DNA of 64,000 nucleotides, taken from positions 1-64,000 of the forward strand of contig JAHQIW010004073.1 in the NCBI GenBank assembly GCA_019055375.1, given 5' to 3'. The notes under the pieces were generated by a model. That model worked only from the letters and a program-made list of their open reading frames with translations. It had not been told where the DNA came from and searched no databases. How positions within the stretch are numbered: the stretch's first letter is position 1; every line of letters starts with the position of its first letter. Made by a program: the position numbers and the translations under genes. Shown here in pieces: positions 12,111 through 22,100 of this stretch. The DNA is from Parelaphostrongylus tenuis. Taxonomy: Eukaryota > Nematoda > Chromadorea > Rhabditida > Metastrongylidae.

Positions 12111-12739
12111 TTACCTTCTTTTGGATATCAGATAGCCATTTACAATTCAAATAAAGCAAAATTGCGGTCTATCACAAGGATCAAGCAGGGTGGAGATAAC
12201 GGAAAACGCCGAGAAACTCATGATGTAACATACGATTCCGATGATTCAACATTTCCCTTATACGAATTATGCGTTTTGCTCAGGTTATGCTATTATATAT
12301 TTCAGGTTATGCTATTTATTATTATGCTAATTATGCTCAGGTGTAAGTTTTTGGGCGTAGGCTGAGCCGCGGCTCTATTCGGCAATCAGAATGAATATGA
12401 AAAGTCCAAGTTCATAGAGCGATACAACAAAGTTTCCTCTACAATACAATGAAAAAACCTAGGAATTTTACAAACGGAGGGAAAATTTTGAATGAAAAAG
12501 AAATACATTTGAAAACTCGTTAGTGTAAAATATAGTTTATTTTACTGCGACTTTTTATTACTCTACCGGTCCGTCTTCACAGTGTTTTTTTCACCTGCGC
12601 ATCCCAGCACTTTTTAGCAATCAATTCGTTGCTTCGTCTTCTTCTTAAACGTCATTGAATAGTGGTTGAACGAGTCTCTTTCTAATCTCCGGTATATCCT
12701 AGGTGTGGCGTTCCAGAAAGCGTTGTTGTTGACTGTCGG

Positions 12740-12815
12740 AATGAGCGAGGGTGGACCTCAGCTCTAGTCGTCGATTAGCATCACAACCACTCGGCCACGG
12801 CACCCCCATTTTACT
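12740..12815 (-). repeat. tRNA-like sequence (SINE or tRNA relic)
   Basis: The minus strand reads GTGGCCGAGTGGTTGTGATG, an A-box and D-arm as in tRNA-Ser/Leu, but no good B box or acceptor stem follows. Probably a decayed tRNA-derived repeat. Confidence 0.4.
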
Positions 12816-13429
12816 GCTACAGACCAACAAAAAGGCCTTTTCAATGCAACATCTTAAATTTCCTAGATTTATACCATCAAATGGCTACCGCGCTTCAGAA
12901 AATCCAGAAAACACTTTGTTCATAGAAGGTTAAAAGTAGTTACAAATAGCAATAAATACCGAAGTATCTGCTGGATCATTTTACCAGTAAAAAACATTCA
13001 GAGATAAAGTTTCTAACGCTGGTCATTTACTCACAATGGGCTAATTCATTTAACCTTATCAACAGCGCTGAAGGCGTTTGAAGGTGGCTCCAACAATGAT
13101 TTCGATGGTCTGTCAATGCATTAATTGAGCACCACTATATTCATGAACAAGTATGGTACTAATTTGCTTACTCCGAAAGGGAGGGAAGGTCGATGACGTT
13201 GGGGCGCAGGGCGAATTATCGACTCCGTCTCTACTGTAGTACACCCGTAACCACTGTGTAATGCGATCTCTACTTTGTGCAATGCTCTAGGTTGTTTAAC
13301 AATAATGTTGTACTACATTAGTCAAAAATGACAGTATGCTGATTAACAACCTTGTGAGGTCAAGTCACAGCGACAAAGGCTTAGGCCCGAAAAGGATAAC
13401 TATCAAGCATGAAATGGTTGTAGAATAAC
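12816..13429. other. Intergenic, no feature seen
   Basis: AT-rich sequence with no coding signal or repeat that I can identify. Confidence 0.4.
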
Positions 13430-14760
13430 AAAGGGTCATCTCATGAAAAGAAAGCAGAAAGCCGTATGATTTGGACTTTCATTGAAAGCAGGTGTATGAT
13501 CAATTCTCTTCAATTGAAGAGCTAACACTAGATTGGCATAAATCTTTATCATGGCTAACGTTTATTCTCTTTTACTATCATCAAGGTCACGATAATTAGA
13601 CTCTAATGCTGCTGCAGCTGCTTTTCTGCTATGGTGATATTTGTAGACGTCCTTTCGATGGATTATTATGATCGCGCTCATAAAACAGCGTCCTTAACGC
13701 TTTAACTATGCAATGCTCTAATCATTACTATGCAATACTCTATTCTCGTTGTGAAATCACCTGACCCTCACCCGACAGTAATGTGTTACACGACGGTCCT
13801 TGGGACACCGTGCGTGGAAATTGTTCTTTCCCTTCGTGAAAATCTATTTTGCACTGGTCGATCCGCCATAGGCTCGTAAGTTGTAGAATAAGCGTTCGGT
13901 GGCGACTGTTTTTGACAATTGGCATGGATAACCTGACATAGTCTCTAGAACACCAAGCTTCAGCCAAGCGGAACGAATGTTGACCGATTTTGGTGACGCT
14001 TCTGGAAAGATTGACCTTCAACTCAATATGACAAAAACGAGGTTTTTTGAGGAACGGATCGGTTTTGAATGCCCCATTCACACTCAACAAAACGAACATC
14101 TCCGAATGCTCCAGTTACGTCTATACAGGTCGTGAAATCAACATTATGAACAACCTAGCTCTACAGTTGAGTTTCAGGAAACGAACGCCTTGGGGAGCAT
14201 TCAAGAGCATCGAGGACGCAGTGAAGAAAACGGAGAACCATCGACTCCGCGCCCACCTTTTCGACTCGACGGTTATCGCTACCCTAACGAATGCAGCAAA
14301 GCTGGTCACTACGTAAGCTGGATGAGAGAATACTTGGCGTTATTCAATGTGCACTCGAGAGATAGATGTTGGGAGTATCCCGTATATTACAAATGAGAGA
14401 AAGGATCTGAAGGTCTGACCTACGTCATCTGCCGAAAGTCAAGGATGTCGTTCCCAACGCCAGACTATTGAAAATAAGGTAGTTTGGACAAGTGATGCTG
14501 TCCAACGATAATCGATGGATGAGAGCCGTTACTGAATGGATTCCCGGGATATCAAGCATTCCACAATAAGACCACCGACTCGGTGGTCCAATTTTTTCAC
14601 GAAAAGCTTAGAAGAGAGATACGATGCTCAGCGAATTACTAGAGCTCGGAGGACTCACTGGGCCACTCTTGCAAGCATTAGGAAAAAATGGAAATGTTGC
14701 TGGTGCACGCTCAAGTCACTCGACGATCAGCAGGAAGATAGGTGGTAAAGGTGACAGGTG
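13430..14760 (+). mobile_element. RTE-type LINE, reverse-transcriptase C-terminal half, degenerate
   Basis: Non-LTR retrotransposon relic. The plus strand shows the end of the RT domain and the RTE C-terminal region across several frames: QAERMLTDFGDASGK, LQLNMTKT, ECSSYVYTGREIN, WGAFKSIEDAVKKT, LRAHLFDSTV (14047-14316), then a TRWSNFFTKSLEERYDAQR block and HWATLASIRKKW (14536-14748). Frameshifts and stops separate the pieces. The stretch before 13900 aligns with 16.39-16.90 kb and is a more decayed RT-core region. 5'-truncated and dead. Confidence 0.85.
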
Positions 14761-15039
14761 ACCATTGGATTACTATGATATATCAAGGATTAATACCTTG
14801 GCTACAAACCAAATGAAAGTCAAAGGTTTTCAATACCTTAACTGGCTGACAAAATTTGTGAGACCGACCTAAGGGTGACTATTTGCGAGAAAGAGACAAC
14901 ATGAGAGGTCGTAACTTATAACTAAGGTCACTTTGATATAAATTAATAAAAATTTAGGAAATCACTTCAACATTCGGACATAAATCTTTCTTTGTGTATA
15001 CACAAGTGATACTAAGATTTACAGAGAGTTTCTTGGTCA

Positions 15040-15800
15040 TTTTCACAAATTAAGCTGCATTCAGTGTTCACAGTCAAGTGAGGAAACTCTGCGATCTTCT
15101 TAAACAACTGCTTCGCCGTTATAAGATAATCCTTCCTGAAAAAGAGCAAGATAATTCATTCAAACCACAGGAAGTGACATAAATTGAGTGAAATGATTGG
15201 AGAGCCTTCTTGCCGAAACCTTCTTCTGCCCCATAGGCAAACGTGACAGTTTGACGAGAAATTCTGTGGTCATCTAAGATTCGAGATCGTTACGAAGAGT
15301 TATTTCATTCTAGATATTTCTGAATAATTATGAAAACAAAATTCCATAATAGTTGGTACAAAACCTAAAAATGAAGACGTAGAGTTGCACGATACTCCAC
15401 AAATTCTTATAAAAGTGCAATCAAATTCTAATAAAATGAAGTCTTAGTTAAATACTTCGATAAATGGCTTAAAGAGAAAGCTTCCTGTGTCTCTGACTTT
15501 GCTAGCTTTCAGTAAACAATGTATATAGAAAAATTACACTTTTTCAACATGCTTGAAGGCTCTATGAACCTTCATGGAATAAAGGTGCTCAATTATAGTG
15601 CTAGCCTGATAAGATGTTGTATGATTAGTGAGATTACCAGTAATGGCAAAATTACTCTTGATGCTTCCCATAACAGTTTTACTATGAAAATAGTCCCTTC
15701 GCTTTCAACTGCTTGAAAATGGCTCACTAATGTTCCTCAGGAAAGGATGTGTGAAAGGTTTTCAAGCATAACCTTACACGATTATAAGATTCAGCTGATA
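15040..15800 (-). pseudogene. Decayed duplicate of two dyf-13 exons with introns
   Basis: The minus strand aligns with 48.85-49.57 kb of the dyf-13 gene. 15140-15060 corresponds to the exon that starts KDHLKTAEHFF (here KDYLITAKQLFKK), and 15330-15190 to the exon that ends LAYWGQMKES (here with frameshifts and in-frame stops). Intronic sequence between and beyond also aligns (gtctctgactttg at about 15490; cataacagt and tcactaatg at about 15665-15735). This is therefore a genomic, not a retro, duplication. Non-functional. Confidence 0.8.
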
Positions 15801-16389
15801 GAAAAAGTGTCAGCGTAAAAATGTCTCTTATTTCCTAGACAGTCGTTATAACAGAAACATTCCGACAAGCGCTAATGGCGGAGCTTAATCAGAGCACCCG
15901 TTCTAATGCACTGTAACCCATAACGCACTGCAGGTATACTGGAATGCCCGCGGGTACGATGACAGTTTTAGTAGTCATTCGACATCTTAAAAGGAGGCAA
16001 TTTTGCGGCTCAGTTACATTTTTAAGAAGACCGCGCTTAGCAAAGACCAAGAGAGATTTACTCTTCACACTTGCGGCACATTTATCTCTCCATTAGAATT
16101 CGTGCTTGGCTTTTCAGCAGCTTTGGAACTCCTTTAGGATTTATTTGATGGCTTGAGTTTTTCTAAATTTCGAAAGTATATTCAATCTGTGATTGTTCCT
16201 ATAGAGGTTGTAAGGGTTATCCACAGCTCCTAGTCGAACAAACGGCAAGACCGAATGTGAAACACGTTTCTGTTTCCATTGTTACAGTCCTCAGAAGGCG
16301 TTTATCACTACCAAGTAAAGTTCTGGAACGGGAAAAATCTACTGATTAATTATGAGAAGTCAGTAGATTCCTTTCCAAGCAAAAAAGGC
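15801..16389. other. No gene seen
   Basis: Follows the dyf-13 duplicate. Alignment with the dyf-13 intron is lost after about 15800. No other feature recognised. Confidence 0.4.
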
Positions 16390-16900
16390 CGGCCGCGGCA
16401 GTAACTGTCAAGTTTGAAATGGTTCCCAAGAAATGACAAAGGGATGCCTCATAGAAAGAAAAAAGAATACCGTACAACTGAATTTTTCAAGCATGGATGT
16501 AGATGATCAAACTTCTGCTTTCATTATAAAGCTGGCACTAGATTGCTATCTATTTTTATTATGACTAACGCCTCTGCCTATTCGCCTTCATAAAAGTCAC
16601 GATGATTTGATCCGAGTGTTCACACCAGTTGTTATCATGGTGGTCTTGGTAGACCTCATGTTGAGATGACACTAGGTGTTAACAAAAAAGCGTTCTCAGC
16701 CCTTTGCCCTTATGCATTACTCTGACCTTGACGAAGTCACTTAACCTCCGATAAATCCCCGTATTAAAGACGGTCTTAGAGGATTACCAGCTGAGATTAT
16801 TCTCTTCCGTCAAGACAATCTATCTTGCACCGATCGATCTAACATAAGCTCCAAGTTCCAAAACAAACTGTTCCCTTTTTTTATTCAAAATGGGATGCTC
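16390..16900 (+). mobile_element. RTE-type LINE core fragment, highly decayed
   Basis: Aligns block by block with 13.43-13.90 kb (gaaatggtt, acaaagg, ctagattg, atgactaacg, gtcacgat, caccgatcgatc). It is the same segment of the same element but lacks the C-terminal part. No open frame. Confidence 0.55.
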
Positions 16901-17289
16901 ACTCAATGTTATGGTGTGACGAAGAGCTAACACAAAGCAGTCCTAAATCTGATATATAACTGACGTTTTGGCGACTTCTCTTTCACCGGTGTGACTGTGA
17001 TTCGAATAGAGTGTTCATGGCATTTATGCAGTAAGGAATGCTGTGAAAGAAATTCTCTGTTTGATTACAAGTGAAATATTCGGTCAACACTAGAGCAAGA
17101 AAGGGAAGCTAGTGTTTAAGCAGCTCAAAATTGTGGGAATTATCATACAGTTGAAAACTCAAGAAGTTTAAGGGAGATATTCGCAACTTCAAGTACACTA
17201 CATGTGTTGAAGAGGTGACCAGACACTGGACTATATTTTCAACACACCTCTACGACCGCTCTTTTACTGACCAGCTCAAAATGATCTAA

Positions 17290-17540
17290 TCTGGTAGGAA
17301 TATGACATGTTTTGAGCCGATAGAGTAAAAATTGTTAATTTCATTATAAAAGCGAGAGTACCATCATTCAACTTGGAGTGATCAATTTTTACTCGGCGTC
17401 AATTCCTTTAAAGGATTTTCAAACCTCAGGGTATCGAAAGAACCGAGGGAGGGTGCTACTGATGAGTCCCAATAGGACGAAATATGCGCCTATATAGCGC
17501 TAGATCTACTGGCTCAAAACATGTCATGTCCCCGCTTCAA
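17290..17540 (+). repeat. Short inverted-repeat element carrying a hammerhead motif
   Basis: Ends are inverted repeats: gacatgttttgagcc near 17304-17319 and ggctcaaaacatgtc at 17511-17525. Inside, gagtaaaaattg (17323-17334) pairs with caatttttactc (17383-17394). The ribozyme core lies in the right half. About 150 bases of the right half (from tcggcgtcaa) recur at 49.66-49.81 kb. Confidence 0.65.
17453..17500 (+). ncRNA. Hammerhead ribozyme motif, type I, short stem III (family 1, intact core)
   Basis: Self-cleaving RNA motif. Stem I: 17453-17458 (GTGCTA) with 17495-17500 (TAGCGC), six pairs including one G-T. Core CTGATGA at 17459-17465. Stem II: GTCC 17466-17469 with GGAC 17475-17478, loop CAATA. 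Core GAAA at 17479-17482. Stem III has only three pairs (17482-17484 with 17491-17493). The cleavage triplet is ATA, with cleavage expected after 17494. All invariant core positions are present. The CTGATGAGTCCCAA-TAGGACGAAA arrangement closely resembles known metazoan repeat-borne hammerheads. Short stem III usually implies activity as a dimer or in a multimeric transcript; that is inference. Confidence 0.85.
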
Positions 17541-18139
17541 CATGTTTTACCTAGACGGACTAGCAATCCGTAGCTAGCGAATTTATAGCAATTGCCGTCG
17601 TAACAATTAGAAAAAGGTCTCGAGGGAGTTACTAACAAAAACATTTAATTACCGTTTATTAAGGTGATTAACAATACGCTCTATTAACCACGCCGTTCAA
17701 TTCACCCTTTCTTTTGGCAAGCAGGCTCCAGGTTGCTACGGCATTGTGTACTCACAATAGATGACGTTTCAACGGATTTCGTTTACTCCAGAATCTCAAA
17801 CGTTCAAGCTGTTTTCGATCTGATCAGTTGAGCACTTTCGAAGCCTCCTAAGCACTGAATAGTCAACAAGTATGAGTCACAAGAGGAACAGCAACTTTAC
17901 AAAAACACTCTCCGTTTTGTTAGTAATATGACTATAAGTTATTGGTGATGACCAGGCCCGTAGATTTTACATGGGTGGTTAAGTGCCTTACCTACGCTAA
18001 GACTCCAATCTAAGATATTGTGTGAATTATCCTTACTGGGTGTCCTTCTCACGCGTGTTCTATCTCTATCCTGTCATATGAGGTCTCCAATTGAATTTCC
18101 GAACTTTATCCAAAAGTTCAAAAATTCATTTTTCCAAGT
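17541..18139. other. No gene seen
   Basis: No ORF, repeat or RNA signal that I can support. Confidence 0.4.
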
Positions 18140-18530
18140 AGTCGAAAGTATCAAATAACATTAGTTGAAATATTCTTCCTTTGCCTGGATGCATTTCTGC
18201 CAGTGCTCCGAAAACAAACAATTCTGCGCTCATAAAACTCATCATTCTTAGTTGCAAATCAACCAGTCACTCTCTACGCATCGCTTCAGTAGCTTCAATG
18301 ATTGCTTCTCACTAATTTTGCGCGGTCTTCCGGATCTTAGCTGATCGGCCAAATTAACATCTCCATTGCAAGACTTTGTAAGCCATTCATACGCCATAGT
18401 TCTACCCACTACTTGGCGGCCTTCTGCACGACTGATGTTGTTAAATGCAGTTTGAAAATTGTGCACCAATTGAAACTCGTCAACCACTAAGTTGCAAATG
18501 AATTCCCGTGACTGCTCCATTGTTGGACGA
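18140..18530 (-). mobile_element. Mariner-family transposase remnant, N- and C-terminus joined
   Basis: On minus, 18520-18248 encodes a mariner/SETMAR-type HTH region: REFICNLVVDEFQ at the start, GRTMAYEWLTKSCNGD, then LADQLRSGRPRKI. The sequence then jumps to a mariner-like C-terminal tail (FMSAELFVF, LAEMHPG, FQL) in 18240-18145. The catalytic DDD domain is missing, so this is an internally deleted, non-autonomous relic. Confidence 0.8.
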
Positions 18531-19177
18531 GTATATGAAAGACCAATACCAAACGATGCGCACGAAGCTTGTACATAAAATTGGCAAGGGAAAAATTTTC
18601 TTGAGCGAAAATTTGTATTTCCTGGATCAAGTTCGGGAGCTTACTTGGATACCTGATTTACAATAACCTGTTCATGAGAATGATCTGATGTGCACAAGTC
18701 GGCATCGCACCTAGTTAAGTCGGAGGTAACTTCAGAATCGTAATGCACAACTTCTATTTGCTGTCTATTCTTTATTCATGGAAAGGTGCGATGTAAAGTA
18801 CAATCGCAAGAATGCTGAAATACGAACAAACCTCGTAACTTCAGTTGGGCTTTAAACCCGCAATTAGCCTTTCCGGGCCATAAATTAAGTTGATTCAACG
18901 CATCTTTGCTCCCCAATGACTATCATTGAAGGATGGTCATTCAAACGCATGTTAAGCTAGAAAATGGCTTGGAGTAAGGGAACGCAGGAACCCCGTTGGC
19001 GCTGTGTAAAATAGCGAATTCGCGCGGTGATTATCGCTGTTTCGAAGCCCTCTGAGGTTCTGAAATTTAGTCGTATCTCAGCATTGTGGTTGTGTTCCAC
19101 ATCATATTACGCCTGACGCCTGCTGACGCTCGTTTCAAAATTTTCAGAAAATTGAATTGAGAACTACCAAATAAGAC
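18531..19177. other. 5' flank of the chemoreceptor gene
   Basis: No coding or repeat signal that I can support. Confidence 0.4.
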
Positions 19178-19178
19178 A

Positions 19179-19189
19179 TTTTATTTTAG
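19179..19189 (+). promoter_or_regulatory. Possible trans-splice acceptor before receptor ATG
   Basis: The sequence tttattttag matches the nematode 3' splice consensus and sits 9 bases before the ATG at 19199, the position expected for spliced-leader addition. It could also be an ordinary acceptor of a 5'UTR intron. Confidence 0.4.
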
Positions 19190-19198
19190 GCAGCAATA

Positions 19199-22100
19199 AT
19201 GAACGTGTGCGACTATCTGTTTCACGACCAATTCTTCACCTTCTACATATTTTTAGGATCTATACTCCTGTTGATGAATTTGCAAATGGTTCTGGTGAGA
19301 AGTTGAACATTGTCACCCCAATATTTTTGAGGCTTTTTTCAACAGTTCCCTCTAATCTTCTTAACACTCTATCCTGACCGCGTCTGTGAGGTAGAAGAAA
19401 GTTTTCAAACATCATTATTCAATAGATGTTTTGAAACTTCCTGTAAGCATTCAGTACTGTTTGTGAGGATGTTTAAGGTCTTTTCGAGCTTGTCACGTCA
19501 GTAGTTTGCGTAAGTTCAGACGGCTTCGCCAGCTTCACAAGAGCGACATGCCTCACATTGACCCCTACTTTGTAGCAGGGATGGGAAGACGTTTCTGGTG
19601 ATATCACGTAAAAAAAGCTTTTCAACATTTCTGCGATGTATTCATTGCAGATTTTCAAAGTGTATTCTACAATTTACAGGTTATTCGACGATCCACATGT
19701 CTATGGTTTCTTTCTGGCTATCGTATCATCTTTTTTGGATCTGTTGCTGATGCTGTGAACTGTGGAGTCCAAGTGACCACTGTGGCTCTCACCCTCCGGA
19801 CTAATGTCATTCATCCAACGACGAACATGGTGAGAGCCCATAAGTGTAGGCCATTTCGAACTCTTGGCAAAGCTCTTATTATCGAATTTGTGACAATTTT
19901 TCCATGCAGCTTGGATTTCTTTCTATTCTTTCCTTCGGGCTAGAATCTCATACTGAAGCATCCACATTAGTGGGATGACGTAATTGACTACGTACCGCGT
20001 GTAAAAGGTTTTTCTTGATTGATAGGTGTCATCCCTAAAATTTTGTCGTGATCAAAATCGCCCTATGTACACCTCTATTTTTACCTTTGCCAACAGATGC
20101 TCTAAAAAAACCTGGTAAGAATGAACCAAAAGATGCAAATTAGATATTGAGATTGGCGTGATAAGAAAATTCCTTAATTCTTCCCCCTTCTAATGAAGAT
20201 AGTTTATTTCTTTGTTGATCAAACCTGTAGCATAAGGTGTTTAGAACAGTTCGTTTCTATTCGGCTAACGTTTCGACTCGTCTCGTCTTCTTTAGAGCCA
20301 TGGTTCTAGTTGATCGTCCACTGTCATTCGTCCACGTTGTGACACTTCGCCTTCGTCTCGCTCTGATCGAAGCTCTTCTTCAAAGGAACATCGCTCAATT
20401 GAAGGGCCTCAAGCGGCCAGTTCTATTGCAGGATGAATCGTGTGTTAATTAGCCATTTGTATTGCTGTTTAGCCAGCTAATAGTGCTAACACATTTGTTT
20501 CCTCCAAGTAATCTATTCCGCAGAAGCTTTTAGTCTTAATGGCTAATTAGCATTTTTTGCCGAGGTAAAAGGAAAAGCGGATCAAGATATTTTGGCACAC
20601 TGTGCAAACCACTGGATCGTCATCTGCTGGATGAATCTCCTAGAGAAAACAAGAGTATTATCACCATCAAGCGGTAAATAATTTACTAGCGAAACGCATA
20701 GCTGATAGGCATAGGATTCGTGCTATAAGCAGAGGAGCTCAACGACTGAGCTACCTCATTCGCGCAATACCTCACTAAAGGATCTTCGACTTCAGCGAGA
20801 CAAAGGAGAAGATCCATAATAAGAACGTACGACAGTGGACTGTTTGAATCATGCTCTGAGAAAGACGAGGAAAGTCGAACTTCAGCCAAATAAAAAATTA
20901 TTATAATAATCGTGATATGGCAAGTTTAATCAGATGAATTATTAATAACTGATTATGTCGAGAGTAAAAAAAGTTGGTTTACTTATATTACAAAGACAGT
21001 TTAGATTTTGGGTGCTCTCTTCCAAGCATCCTGCGCCGCCGAATGTCTAACAATCCTTCTCCTCTCTGTGAATCGACTCGTGGCAGTGATTGTTCCAAAA
21101 AAGATGGATCTAATATTTGGCAGAAAAAAGACTACGGTGCGCGAATTGTCAGAAAGTGCCATATCCCTTTGCGGACGGCACCATTTTCGGCTGGCGTGCA
21201 GCTCGGACGACTACGAAGACAGCCTGCCGGCGCTTGTTCCAAGCTTAATGTGGTAGTTGTGGGAGTTCGTCCGTCAAAAATAGTGCTGCTTAATGCATGC
21301 GATCCCAAAAAATCAATAACTCTCGATATTTTCTTTCGATTATTATTGCAGTTCAGATTCCCATTTCTCAAATCAATGCATAATTTCATTTGAATTCTCT
21401 ATTCATAGCAAAGAAGCGATGGAACTATAGCGGTTCTTTCCCGTTCTCTCCACCCTGTTACCCTTTGGTAGAAACGTATAGAATGTCTTAATAGTTATTC
21501 GATAGTTAAAATCAAGAACATTTGAACGACGTATGTTATTGTTCAAATGGTCTGTTTTCTTCGTTGTAGCAGTTGGAAGGATATTTTGTTTAACATTCAA
21601 TTTTCTCGCCGGATAGAGGTTTTTTCTTTGATAGTTGAAAATCATTAGAGAAAAGGGATCTTAGCAATTTCAACGATGTACTTGTTTTTGGGAAAAAACT
21701 TTTCAGAGTGTTGCAACAGTCAAAAGAAGTTTAGACAAATCTGGATCATCTTCGATGGACGCATCCTGTTTTGACCTCTTGGGAAGAACGCGTTTTCTTA
21801 TTTTTTCACAGAGTTATAGTGGCCATTTAATAGCTCAAATCTGGGAAAATTCGATGGTATGCTTCATTTTTTAAATTGCTTCGGTACGCTCTAATACTAA
21901 AAAAATAAAAATATCTTTCACACTCAAGTATTTATTCCTCAATAAAGTTTTTCGCTGGACGTCTAATAATTTTTGGATAGCTTGGATATTCACAAAAACT
22001 TTGTTTTTGAAAATAACTCCTTATTGTACTGTAGCAATCAAAAGAAGATTACGTTTCGTAGTTAGTTTACATGCTGCTAAAAACAGGTGATTTGGAGCCA

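Noticed and set aside
19912..19985. Possible receptor exon after TTTTTCCATGCAG (LGFLSILSFGLES)
   Set aside because: Reaches a stop quickly, and exon 2 joins exon 3 in phase without it.
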